A DNA stretch of 15,897 bases. Source: SZUA-430 sp964561925 (lineage in GTDB: Bacteria; Pseudomonadota; Alphaproteobacteria; Micropepsales; Micropepsaceae). The position numbers were made by a program, and so were the translations under genes. The first letter of the stretch is position 1. Each line of letters begins with the position of its first letter. The notes beneath the pieces are model-generated. The model was not told the origin of the DNA and did no database searches. It was given only the letters and a program-made list of their open reading frames with translations. Below are positions 7,318 through 13,656 of the stretch, piece after piece. Location: the NCBI GenBank assembly GCA_964561925.1, contig CAZLRW010000089.1, forward strand, positions 1 through 15,897. Direction: 5' to 3'.

Positions 7318-7674
7318 TCATTCGCCGTAGAAGAAGCTCTCTTCCACGATCTTGCCGTTCTTCACCGTATAGACGCCGACCTCGTCCATCGTCTCGCGCG
7401 TCTTGCCTTTCGGCGTCACGTCCATCTTGAAGCGCACGACGAACTGATTGCCGCTGACATAGGGTCCTTCGACCTTCACGTCGTGCACGGTGTGGTTCGC
7501 GTACCACCACTGGCCCTTGCCCTCGACCGCCTTGCGGCCTTGGAGCTTCGCCATGTCGCCTTCCATGGCTTCGCGGCTGATCACGTCGTCGGCCCAGAAT
7601 TTGTCGCCGGCCTGGGCGAGTTCGCCCTTCTTGCAAAGGTCGGTGAAGGCCTTCGCGACTGCTTTCGTGTCCAT
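7318..7674 (-). CDS. SnoaL/NTF2-like domain protein
   Basis: The 118-residue product matches the size and pattern of the SnoaL/NTF2-like cone fold: an N-terminal helix (MDTKAVAKAFTDLCKKGELA), the AGDKFWADDVISRE segment, then a curved sheet (WWYANHTVHDVKVEGPYVSG, FVVRFKMDVT, GVYTVKNGKIVEESFFYG). The last segment, 'V...NGKI.EE.FFY', is the most typical part. Members serve as small isomerases, cyclases, hydrolases or ligand-binding proteins; the specific function cannot be assigned. ATG 7674 is chosen because GGAGAG lies five bases upstream; ATG 7686 would add four residues and consume the ribosome site. No signal peptide, so cytoplasmic. It lies downstream of a separately terminated outer-membrane gene and probably has its own promoter in 7687-7790, where an inverted repeat is found. 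Confidence 0.75.
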   Translation of the reverse strand: MDTKAVAKAFTDLCKKGELAQAGDKFWADDVISREAMEGDMAKLQGRKAVEGKGQWWYANHTVHDVKVEGPYVSGNQFVVRFKMDVTPKGKTRETMDEVGVYTVKNGKIVEESFFYGE

Positions 7675-7716
7675 GTGTCTCTCCATCGTAGGCCCCCACA
7701 GGGATTGTGCCGGGCT

Positions 7717-7740
7717 ATTGTGACAAAGACGAATCACAAT
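7717..7740. promoter_or_regulatory. Perfect inverted repeat ATTGTGA-N10-TCACAAT upstream of the SnoaL-like gene
   Basis: Seven-base arms (7717-7723 and 7734-7740) are exact complements with a 10-nt centre, 43-66 bp upstream of the start at 7674. Further TCACA half-sites occur at about 7764 and 7773, and an ATTGTG at 7704. The arms resemble CRP-type half-sites, but the spacer is 10 rather than 6. A candidate operator for an unidentified regulator. Confidence 0.45.
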
Positions 7741-7790
7741 CGCCCCTTTCGACAACGCGCATCACAGGCCGCTCACAACCCGCCGGAATC

Positions 7791-7820
7791 AAAACGGGCG
7801 CCCGCGAGGGGGCGCCCGTT
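7791..7820 (-). terminator. Rho-independent terminator of the second outer-membrane protein gene
   Basis: On the reverse strand AACGGGCGCCC (7820-7810) and GGGCGCCCGTT (7803-7793) form a perfect 11-bp stem with a 6-nt loop, running into TTTT (7794-7791). It lies 25 bp after the barrel gene stop at 7846 and separates it from the SnoaL-like gene. Confidence 0.85.
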
Positions 7821-7845
7821 CCGAAGTCGCAGTGTAGCGAGGGCC

Positions 7846-8760
7846 TTAGCCGCCGACGACGATTGCGCCGTAGTCCATCGTGTTCCACGCCGGACCGTTG
7901 CGGTCGTTCGACTGGCTCGTGCCTTCGTCGACGCCGAAGTGGAACGTCACGCCGATCTTGACCGTGTGCACGTCCTTGTCGACGTCGATCGTCGAGAACG
8001 ACGGATCGAAGTTCGTGGTGCGGCCTTCATAGGCGACCCACAGGCTGAGCGGCTCTTTCGGTTCCGGCCAGTATTCGGCCTTCGCACCCCAGTGCCAAAC
8101 GTCCACGTCCAGGAAGTCGAACGCGGCCTCACCCGAGATGTAGCCGCCGTTGACCGACAGCGCGAACTTCTCGGACGCGTACCAGCGGACTTCCGCATCC
8201 GCGAACCAGGCGCTGTTCAGATAAAGGTCGTCCGACGAGAGCCCGGGCGGCAGCAGCGGCGGCAGATCCGACGACGAGTCGAGGTAACCGCCGCGCAGAC
8301 CGAACGTGAAGTTCTTCCAGTAATACTGACCTTCCGCGCCGGCGAAATAGTACTCGCCGGTCGGCAGGAATTCCGTCGACGCCACGCCGCCGCCGGCGAA
8401 CACGCCGAGCGCGTAGCGATCCGTGCGCCAGTAGAGGTGCGCCGCACCCTGGAAGCCCGCATCGCGATCGAGCGAGAAGCCGATGTTCGTGTCGGTGAAG
8501 CTGCCCACGCCCGCGAAGTCGAGCTGCAGGTTCAGGTTATGCGAGAACGCGATGTTCAGCTTCGCTTCGCCCGAAATCGACGTGTACGAATCGTCGAAGA
8601 TTTCGAACGGACCGAGGTTCAGATCGTCGTCCTCGAACGACTGACCGACGGCCAGGCTGACATTGCCGGTGAACTTGTTCGCGCCCGCCGTTGCGCTGAC
8701 GCCCGTGAGCGCCACCGCCAACGCGGCCGTGCTGGCCATACCGGCCAATTTCCAATTCAT
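7846..8760 (-). CDS. Outer-membrane beta-barrel (porin-like) protein
   Basis: The 304-residue product begins MNWKLAGMASTAALAVALTG and has a signal peptide cleaved near SATA-GA (about residue 28). The mature part is a run of amphipathic strands, such as SISGEAKLNIAF, GAAHLYWRTDRYALGVFAGG, NFTFGLRGGYLD, ADAEVRWYASEKFALSVNGG, WGAKAEYWP and VKIGVTFHFG, as expected of an outer-membrane barrel. A 30-residue polar tail follows the last strand. It is a paralogue of the barrel protein at 412-1239. Start 8760 is preceded by a strong TGGAGG; the in-frame ATG at 8772 would swallow that site. A good sigma-70-like promoter lies at 8814-8842 and an intrinsic terminator at 7791-7820, so it is a single-gene unit. 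Diffusion channel or structural protein are both possible; substrate unknown. Confidence 0.75.
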   Translation of the reverse strand: MNWKLAGMASTAALAVALTGVSATAGANKFTGNVSLAVGQSFEDDDLNLGPFEIFDDSYTSISGEAKLNIAFSHNLNLQLDFAGVGSFTDTNIGFSLDRDAGFQGAAHLYWRTDRYALGVFAGGGVASTEFLPTGEYYFAGAEGQYYWKNFTFGLRGGYLDSSSDLPPLLPPGLSSDDLYLNSAWFADAEVRWYASEKFALSVNGGYISGEAAFDFLDVDVWHWGAKAEYWPEPKEPLSLWVAYEGRTTNFDPSFSTIDVDKDVHTVKIGVTFHFGVDEGTSQSNDRNGPAWNTMDYGAIVVGG

Positions 8761-8813
8761 GCAGGCCTCCATTTACCCAGGGATGAGGAAGGTTATCGAA
8801 GTGACCGACCCGC

Positions 8814-8842
8814 ATTATTCCCTCAGTTTTTGCGCGGGTCAG
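8814..8842 (-). promoter_or_regulatory. Sigma-70-type promoter of the second outer-membrane protein gene, within an inverted repeat
   Basis: On the reverse strand CTGACC (8842-8837) and AATAAT (8819-8814) are separated by 17 bases, matching TTGACA/TATAAT at 4 and 5 of 6 positions. The predicted start near 8807 leaves a leader of about 47 nt. A perfect inverted repeat GACCCGC/GCGGGTC (8834-8840 and 8807-8813) overlaps the -35 box and abuts the -10 box, which could be an operator. The gene-free stretch 8761-9162 also holds the leader hairpins listed below; between 8843 and 9059 nothing was recognised. Confidence 0.6.
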
Positions 8843-9059
8843 AAAAGGCGGCGGACCATCACACGCGTGGGACGGAAAAGTAAAGGGAAGAATCTTGCGT
8901 GGAACAGGGATGAAATCGTCCGCGTCTGTACTTCATTCCGGCTGGAGAATGTCATGGTTAATTACCATCGCAGAGGTACCACTTTCGGATAGATTGGCCG
9001 AAGACTCTCGCGTGGTCCGGGACGCCAGCCGCCAGCCACAACTTGGACGTGGTAAGCGT

Positions 9060-9093
9060 GCAACAACCGGATTCTGCACGCTAGCGTTGTTGC
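9060..9093 (+). repeat. Inverted repeat GCAACAAC-N18-GTTGTTGC upstream of a membrane protein gene
   Basis: Eight-base arms at 9060-9067 and 9086-9093 are exact complements around an 18-nt centre, 70-100 bp upstream of the GTG start at 9163. It could be an operator or, if transcribed, a leader hairpin. No known riboswitch or regulator motif was recognised. Confidence 0.4.
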
Positions 9094-9116
9094 CGGTCTT
9101 GAATTTACTATTGGCC

Positions 9117-9139
9117 GTTCTTCGCGGGGGGCGAAGAGC
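9117..9139 (+). repeat. Short hairpin just upstream of the membrane protein gene
   Basis: GTTCTTCGC (9117-9125) pairs with GCGAAGAGC (9131-9139) in a 9-bp stem with one G-U pair around a GGGGG loop. It ends about 12 bases before the Shine-Dalgarno site of the gene starting at 9163. It lacks a T-tract, so it is not a standard terminator. Confidence 0.4.
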
Positions 9140-9162
9140 GGAACTACGAGTGGGGAAAGTTC

Positions 9163-9786
9163 GTGGACGAGTTGCTAGCCACGATCGTTGCGTTTGCTGC
9201 CGAGACGTCGCTCTACGAAGTGCTGGCCACAGCCGTCGCTGCATGGCTGGTGATCGCGTGCGCGAGCCTCGGCGTCGCGTATATGCGCCTTCATCGTCTG
9301 CACAAGGAAACGGAAGCGGCACTCGTCGAGAAAAGCGTCGGGCGCCACTCCACGAACTGGGCCAAGACGGCCGAGAATCTCGAACGCAAGGCGCTTGACC
9401 CGGGCGAAGTCGCGCTCTCCTCCGCGATGACGCACATCTACATGCTCGATGAAGCCGCGAACGCCTGGATCAAAGGCAGCAAGTGGGAATCGGCGTTGCG
9501 CGTCACGCGCAGGTTCTTGCGCGAGTGCTGCCACGCGATCGCAAAGCCCGACATCCATGAAGACGACATGCGCGCCGCCGCCGACCTCATCGCCGAGCGC
9601 GTGCGCACCTATCCTGATCTGTCGAAAGCCGGCGCCGAGACCGCCGAGGTCGCCATCAACTTCCTGAAGTCGCTCGACCTGTCGCTGTCGGTCGTTCACA
9701 ACAACCCGCGCGTCGAAGGCTTGCGCAAACTTGTGGCCGAAGCCCGCGAGACGATCGAAGCGGAAGAAAAGCCGAAGCCGGCGTAG
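9163..9786 (+). CDS. Single-pass membrane protein of unknown function
   Basis: The 207-residue product has a short N-terminal segment, one clear membrane helix at about residues 20-41 (VLATAVAAWLVIACASLGVA), then a basic stretch (YMRLHRLHKE) that predicts a cytoplasmic C-terminal domain by the positive-inside rule. The remaining 160 residues are charged and helical, with no catalytic motif; the C-terminus ends in an EAEEKPKPA tail. The start is GTG 9163, with GGGGAAAG seven or so bases upstream; no ATG near the beginning of the helix would serve better. It stands alone, preceded by 400 bp without genes, and converges on a 74-residue hypothetical with an 8-bp gap. No family was recognised. Confidence 0.65.
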   Translation: MDELLATIVAFAAETSLYEVLATAVAAWLVIACASLGVAYMRLHRLHKETEAALVEKSVGRHSTNWAKTAENLERKALDPGEVALSSAMTHIYMLDEAANAWIKGSKWESALRVTRRFLRECCHAIAKPDIHEDDMRAAADLIAERVRTYPDLSKAGAETAEVAINFLKSLDLSLSVVHNNPRVEGLRKLVAEARETIEAEEKPKPA

Positions 9787-9796
9787 CCGGCGGCTT
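9775..9796. terminator. Hairpin spanning convergent gene ends
   Basis: AAGCCG (9775-9780) and CGGCTT (9791-9796) are complementary; the overlapping pair GCCGGC-GTA-GCCGGC (9777-9791) gives an alternative 6-bp stem. It covers the last codons of the membrane protein gene and the stop of the opposing small gene. There is no T-tract, so a role as bidirectional terminator is tentative. Confidence 0.3.
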
Positions 9797-10019
9797 AGAC
9801 CAGATCCGATTTCAGATAGGCGACGAACTCTTTGGAGTCCGGCTCCTGCTCTTTCAGGATCAGGATGATGCGGTGAAGCTGCGTATCGTTGACGCCGAGC
9901 TTCTTGATCTTCTTGACCAGGTCCGGATCGCGCAGCCGCACGAGCAGGTCCTTCGCCTTCAGCGCCGACATGTCCTGAACCGCGGTCTTCAATGCTTTCA
10001 GCACTTTGCCGTCAGCCAT
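9795..10019 (-). CDS. Small hypothetical protein (74 residues)
   Basis: The product starts MADGKVLKALKTAVQDMSAL and is lysine- and leucine-rich, apparently all helical, with segments such as DLLVRLRDPDLVKKIKKLG and LHRIILILKEQEPDSKEF. No membrane segment, signal peptide or metal site is present, and no family was recognised. It is judged real because its codon usage resembles neighbouring genes, it fills the space between two genes neatly, and GGGG lies about ten bases before ATG 10019. A possible -10 box, TATGAT, lies at 10067-10062 on the same strand without a convincing -35 partner. It is downstream of the prolyl-hydroxylase gene on the same strand (123-bp gap), so co-transcription is possible. 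Confidence 0.55.
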   Translation of the reverse strand: MADGKVLKALKTAVQDMSALKAKDLLVRLRDPDLVKKIKKLGVNDTQLHRIILILKEQEPDSKEFVAYLKSDLV

Positions 10020-10142
10020 CGTGAAAAATCCCCAAACGCTTGAAACTTCGAGTTGGCGCCGATCATACCCGAACGCCATCGCCAAGTCTTGGATTCGCGC
10101 AACCGGGGAATGCGTCGAAAACAATCGCCTGCGCGGCGAACG

Positions 10143-11204
10143 CTAGGCTGCGAAGACCCGGTCGTGAATCCACTGCGACAGGATGAACTTCTCGTTCCGC
10201 GTGACCGGCAGCGCAGCGTGCAGACTGAGCCGTTCGGGTTGCCCGGCCTGATCCACGTGCGCGAAGTAAATTCCGTCGCCGGTCCGGCCTTTGTAGCGCG
10301 CGCCGACATGCGGAAACACGAGTTCGCCGCCGTCGTAGTCGTCGTTGAGATAGAGCAGAAACGTGGCGACGCGATCGCCTTTGTAGTCGCCGTGTTGTCC
10401 ATATGCCTGATCGCCGAGCCGCAGCGCGTCGTAGTGCGCTTTGATCTCCTCGCCCAACGCGTAGTGAAAAATCTGCGGCGGCTCGAAGGTGGGAAGCGGC
10501 ATCGTCGTCGTCGCCGCGATGCGCTCGCGTATCAGCTGCACGACGAGATCGGCCTCCACGATGTCGAACTTGAAGTCGCTGCACGTGCGCGTCGCCAGAA
10601 AGTTCGACTTCTGCCCGTCGAACATCATCGAGCGCCGGTACTTGCCGTGCCCGAGCGCGACGAGCCAATCGCAGAAGGCCGCCGGCACGAAGCGCTCGGC
10701 CAGCCGGATACGCGGCGCCTCGCAGATCGCGCGCCGCTCGCCCGCCCGCCGCCACCGGTCGACGTCGACGCTGACCCGAAGCGCACGCCAAGCTCCGGCC
10801 CCGCCGCCGTGCGCCTGCGCGGCAAGTCCGGCATCGCCCAGCACGGCGAGCTGCCCTTGCGCCCGCGCCGACCCGCGCTCCGCCGCCTCCGCCAGAAGAT
10901 CGAGCGCCTCGCGCCAATTCTGCGGCATCCACGCGCCGGCCGCCTTCAGCGTCGCCATCTGCGCCAGCGCATCCGCATCGCCGCGCGCGACCGCAAACGT
11001 GAGCAGCGCGACACCGCGCTGAGGGTCGAACGGCGCATCGCGCCCGACAAGCAGGCGGCGCGCCAACGCCACCGCCGCCGCAACGCAGCCCGCCTGCGCC
11101 GCCTTGTCCAGCAGAGCCACCGCTTCGTCGTGCCGGCCGGCCGCATCGGCCGCGCCTGCGCGCGCGACCGCGTCCGACGCATCTGATTGAGAAAGTACGC
11201 TCAC
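10143..11204 (-). CDS. Prolyl 4-hydroxylase-like 2-oxoglutarate/Fe(II) oxygenase with N-terminal Sel1-like repeats
   Basis: The 353-residue product has two parts. Residues about 10-130 contain Ala/Gly-rich helical repeats (EAVALLDKAAQAGCVAAAVA, RGVALLTFAVARGDADAL, EALDLLAEAAERGSARAQ) with the Sel1/TPR-like pattern. Residues about 165-353 form the P4H catalytic domain: iron ligands His257 and Asp259 in AHYDAL, GDRVATFLLYLND, GGELVFP, His329 in SLHAALPV, and the 2-oxoglutarate-binding Lys339 in NEKFILSQWI. All key residues are present, so an active cytoplasmic protein hydroxylase is expected; the target protein is unknown. The start is GTG at 11204 with only a weak upstream purine run; no better start was found before the repeats. 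It is divergent from the damaged glutathione S-transferase across 184 bp. Confidence 0.88.
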   Translation of the reverse strand: MSVLSQSDASDAVARAGAADAAGRHDEAVALLDKAAQAGCVAAAVALARRLLVGRDAPFDPQRGVALLTFAVARGDADALAQMATLKAAGAWMPQNWREALDLLAEAAERGSARAQGQLAVLGDAGLAAQAHGGGAGAWRALRVSVDVDRWRRAGERRAICEAPRIRLAERFVPAAFCDWLVALGHGKYRRSMMFDGQKSNFLATRTCSDFKFDIVEADLVVQLIRERIAATTTMPLPTFEPPQIFHYALGEEIKAHYDALRLGDQAYGQHGDYKGDRVATFLLYLNDDYDGGELVFPHVGARYKGRTGDGIYFAHVDQAGQPERLSLHAALPVTRNEKFILSQWIHDRVFAA

Positions 11205-11287
11205 GTGCGGTTGCTTTGCGACGACGGCGGTCCTAGGAGTCCGCGGGGAGTGCCGATGCGCGGGATTGTCCGGCGCCGACCGCCGCC

Positions 11288-11301
11288 CGGCAAGCTTGCC
11301 G
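11288..11301. promoter_or_regulatory. Perfect 14-bp palindrome between divergent genes
   Basis: CGGCAAGCTTGCCG is its own reverse complement and lies in the 184-bp gap between the P4H gene (start 11204) and the glutathione S-transferase (start 11389). Its location suits an operator. No regulator is encoded beside it, so function is a guess. An AT-rich CATAATAA at about 11336 may be part of the rightward promoter. Confidence 0.35.
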
Positions 11302-11388
11302 CCGTCAACTTCCGGTGAGGCGCTGGTTCAAGGGACATAATAAACTGGCCGCCGAAACTGGACGGAAATTCTCGAAGGGACTGGACCG

Positions 11389-11944
11389 ATGCCGACGCTC
11401 TACCAGGACTCACGCTCCGGAAACTGCCACAAGGTCGTCATGACGGCGGCCTATCTCGGCCTGCCGCTGAAGACGGTGGAGATCGACGTGGTCGCGGGCC
11501 TGACCCGCACGCCTGCGTTTCTGGCCAAGAACCCGAACGGCCGGGTCCCGGCGCTCGAACTGGACGACGGCCGCATCCTGCCCGAGTCGAACGCGATCGT
11601 CTGGTACCTCGCCGAAGGCTCCGACCTGATCCCGCAGGACCGCTTCGCGAGGGGCCAGATGCTGCAATGGATGTTCTTCGAACAATACAGCCACGAGCCC
11701 TATATCGCCGTCGCCCGCTTCTGGCTCAAGTTCGCGCCCAAGGACAAGCTGCGCGAAAAGGAGCACCTGATCCCCGAGTGGCACGCCAAGGGCAACGCCG
11801 CGCTCGGCGTCATGGAAGACCGCCTGCGCCGACGATCCTGGTTCGTGGGTGAGCGCTACTCGCTCGCCGACATACCCCGCCGTCGAGGCTTGGCTCGCGC
11901 GCGTGCGCGCAACGAAGAATTTCGTGCCGATGAAAGTCAGTTGA
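11389..11944 (+). pseudogene. Glutathione S-transferase, disrupted by an internal frame-shifting deletion
   Basis: Residues 1 to about 163 match a normal cytosolic glutathione S-transferase: MPTLYQDSRSGNCHKVVMTA, the cis-Pro loop NPNGRVPAL, PESNAIVWYLAEGS (glutathione-contact E-S), and WFVGERYSLAD at the start of helix 6. There the sequence jumps: after GCC GAC, one stray A is followed in the +1 frame by YPAVEAWLARVRATKNFVPM, the usual end of such proteins, stopping at TGA 11942-11944. The roughly 17-18 residues normally between these segments are missing, implying a deletion of 3n+2 bases near 11871. As read, the original frame instead runs to 12045 with an unrelated Arg-rich tail and overlaps the opposing gene. 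Start ATG 11389 has AAGGGA eight bases upstream. It is probably non-functional, unless the lesion is an assembly error. Confidence 0.8.
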
Positions 11945-13502
11945 CGCGCGTGCTCGCGGCCGAAAACGGCAGTCCGATCGAACGCCCGACCGGCTTGATC
12001 GCCTCCTGCACCGCCGCACTCGCGGTGAGCGCCTTCATGCGATAGCGCATGTCGTCGCGATCCGAGCCGGGCTTTGCCGGATCGGCGTAAAGCTGCGCCG
12101 AAAGGATCGCGGCCGTCCTGAGCTCCGGCCGCCTGAACATGTCGGCCAGCAGCACGGCGGCCTTCTCCTTGTTGCCCGTGCAGAGATAGGCGTCGAACGC
12201 CTGCACCGGCGCCGCCTTCGCCGCCGCCTCAAGTTCGCCGAGCGCCTGGTCGCGCAAAGCCGTCTGGCCGGCATCGTGCGCCGCGCACACGGTCGCCTTC
12301 AGCACCTCCGGGGTCCGCGCCGGCCCCTTCATCGCCGCGAGCATTTGCAGCGCGCCCGCCTCGTCGTCCGCATCGTCCAGCACCTCGGCGATGGCCACGC
12401 GTTGAATGTCGCTCAGCGAGGGCTCCTCGCGCAGCAATTCGCGCGCGGTCCGCCGCGCCGCCCACCCCTCGCCCGTCTCGGCATAAGCCCGCGCCATTTC
12501 GAGGCGAAGCGCGGGTCCCGCCGCGCGTCCTTCGCTGCGCGCCTGCTTCAGCGCATGCCGCCCGAGCCGCACGGCTTCGTCCGCACGTCCGATCGAGCGC
12601 AGCGTGCGCATCACGTCGAGCCAATCCGAAGACGACATCGCGGTCTGCTCCAGCCGCGCCTGCACGCCGCGATCCACCCGCGCGACGAGCGCGCCGGGCT
12701 GCATCAGAGGCCGCACCAGCGGATGCTCCCACAGCACCTCGAACGCGCGGTCGGTCAGAAGAATGCTCAGCACCGTCGGCGTCTCGATCAGCGCCGTCTG
12801 CCGCGCGGCGTCTTCGACGCGCCGTTGCACGAGCATCATCGTGACATAGCGCAGGCGCAGCGTGTCCGGCACGCGCTGCGAGGCCGGTCCGCTGTAGCGC
12901 CCTTCGACCAGCCGCACGATCAGCCGGTCGCGCATCACCGTCTTGTCCCGGTCGAGCGCGGAGACGATCGTCTCGATCAAGGCGGGCCTGAGCTTGTTCA
13001 CCCAGATGAACTGCTCCTCGTCGACGTCGAGGATCGCGTCGGCCGCCTTCACATGATCGCCCGTGGCCACCAGGATCGCGACCAGCGACGCCCACGTGTA
13101 CCCGTTCGGATTTGCCTCATGCCGGTCGGTGGCGATCGTCTTCGCCTCCTCGGACTTTCCCAGCCCGGCCAGAGCGCGCGCCTTCAAGTAGGACGCCCAA
13201 TCCTCTTCGCTTTCGCTGAGCTTGTCCGCCGCAAGCGCCTGTTCGACGAGCTCCAGCGCGTTCGCGTATGCGCCGTTGTCGATCGCCGTCGCCGATTGTT
13301 CGAGCCGCGGATCGGATGGTGCCGCGTACTTGCCCTTGCCCTTCGCCGCGAGCTGCGGTTTCGCGGGCGCCATCTGCGGCGGCGCGGACACCGGCTTGGG
13401 TGCGGTCTCGACTTTCGGTGCGGGATCGGCAGGCGCGATCACGGGCGGCGGCGGTGGTGCCGCAGCGACGGATGACGCCAAGATGACCCAAAGCCCGACC
13501 AA
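11937..13502 (-). CDS. Exported TPR-like repeat protein of unknown function
   Basis: The frame is about 521 residues from TTG 13502. It starts with a hydrophobic stretch (LVGLWVILASSVAAA) that looks like a signal peptide, then a proline/alanine/lysine-rich linker (PPPPPVIAPADPAPKVETAP and on), then about 450 residues of helical pairs typical of tetratricopeptide-like solenoids, such as AYANALELVEQALAADKL, WASYLKARALAGLGKSEEA and RLEMARAYAETGEGWAARRT. It is probably a periplasmic protein-interaction scaffold. The start is uncertain: TTG 13502 has a GGGGGG ribosome site but no positive n-region; GTG 13583 adds a basic n-region; the frame continues to 13808 but would overlap the aquaporin gene. 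The 3' end overlaps the damaged glutathione S-transferase by a few bases. Confidence 0.72.
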   Translation of the reverse strand: MVGLWVILASSVAAAPPPPPVIAPADPAPKVETAPKPVSAPPQMAPAKPQLAAKGKGKYAAPSDPRLEQSATAIDNGAYANALELVEQALAADKLSESEEDWASYLKARALAGLGKSEEAKTIATDRHEANPNGYTWASLVAILVATGDHVKAADAILDVDEEQFIWVNKLRPALIETIVSALDRDKTVMRDRLIVRLVEGRYSGPASQRVPDTLRLRYVTMMLVQRRVEDAARQTALIETPTVLSILLTDRAFEVLWEHPLVRPLMQPGALVARVDRGVQARLEQTAMSSSDWLDVMRTLRSIGRADEAVRLGRHALKQARSEGRAAGPALRLEMARAYAETGEGWAARRTARELLREEPSLSDIQRVAIAEVLDDADDEAGALQMLAAMKGPARTPEVLKATVCAAHDAGQTALRDQALGELEAAAKAAPVQAFDAYLCTGNKEKAAVLLADMFRRPELRTAAILSAQLYADPAKPGSDRDDMRYRMKALTASAAVQEAIKPVGRSIGLPFSAASTRVN

Positions 13503-13554
13503 CGTTGCCGCCCCCCAAAGCGCCCCGCTCCCGTTACCTTGAAGATACCAAAAA

Positions 13555-13567
13555 TTGGACCGTCCAA
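13555..13567. promoter_or_regulatory. Palindrome TTGGAC-C-GTCCAA between divergent genes
   Basis: Two exact 6-bp arms around one base lie in the AT-richest part of the gap between the TPR-like gene and aquaporin gene. A cluster of GTGTC motifs follows: an inverted pair CACACG/CGTGTG (13579-13584, 13594-13599), TGTGTC at 13596 and 13617, and TGACAC at 13607. This is probably the divergent promoter/operator region. Confidence 0.45.
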
Positions 13568-13656
13568 GGTGGCTCCGGCACACGTCGACAAGCCGTGTGT
13601 CTTCCCTGACACTAGGTGTGTCGGCGCGAATCAACGCGCGTAAGAGGGGAAATGCC

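Noticed and set aside
7717..7740. Canonical CRP/FNR binding site
   Set aside because: The half-sites resemble CRP, but the spacer is 10 bases rather than 6, and FNR's TTGAT/ATCAA core is absent.
7315..8883. 522-residue forward open frame over the SnoaL-like and second barrel genes
   Set aside because: It spans two genes and an intrinsic terminator on the other strand and has an Arg-rich sequence without domains.
10053..11186. 377-residue forward open frame opposite the P4H gene
   Set aside because: The reverse frame carries all P4H catalytic residues; the forward frame shows no family pattern.
12276..13475. Long forward-strand open frame of 399 residues opposite the TPR-like gene
   Set aside because: Arg/His-rich composition with no motif; it is the GC-driven mirror of the real reverse-strand gene, which has a coherent helical repeat pattern.
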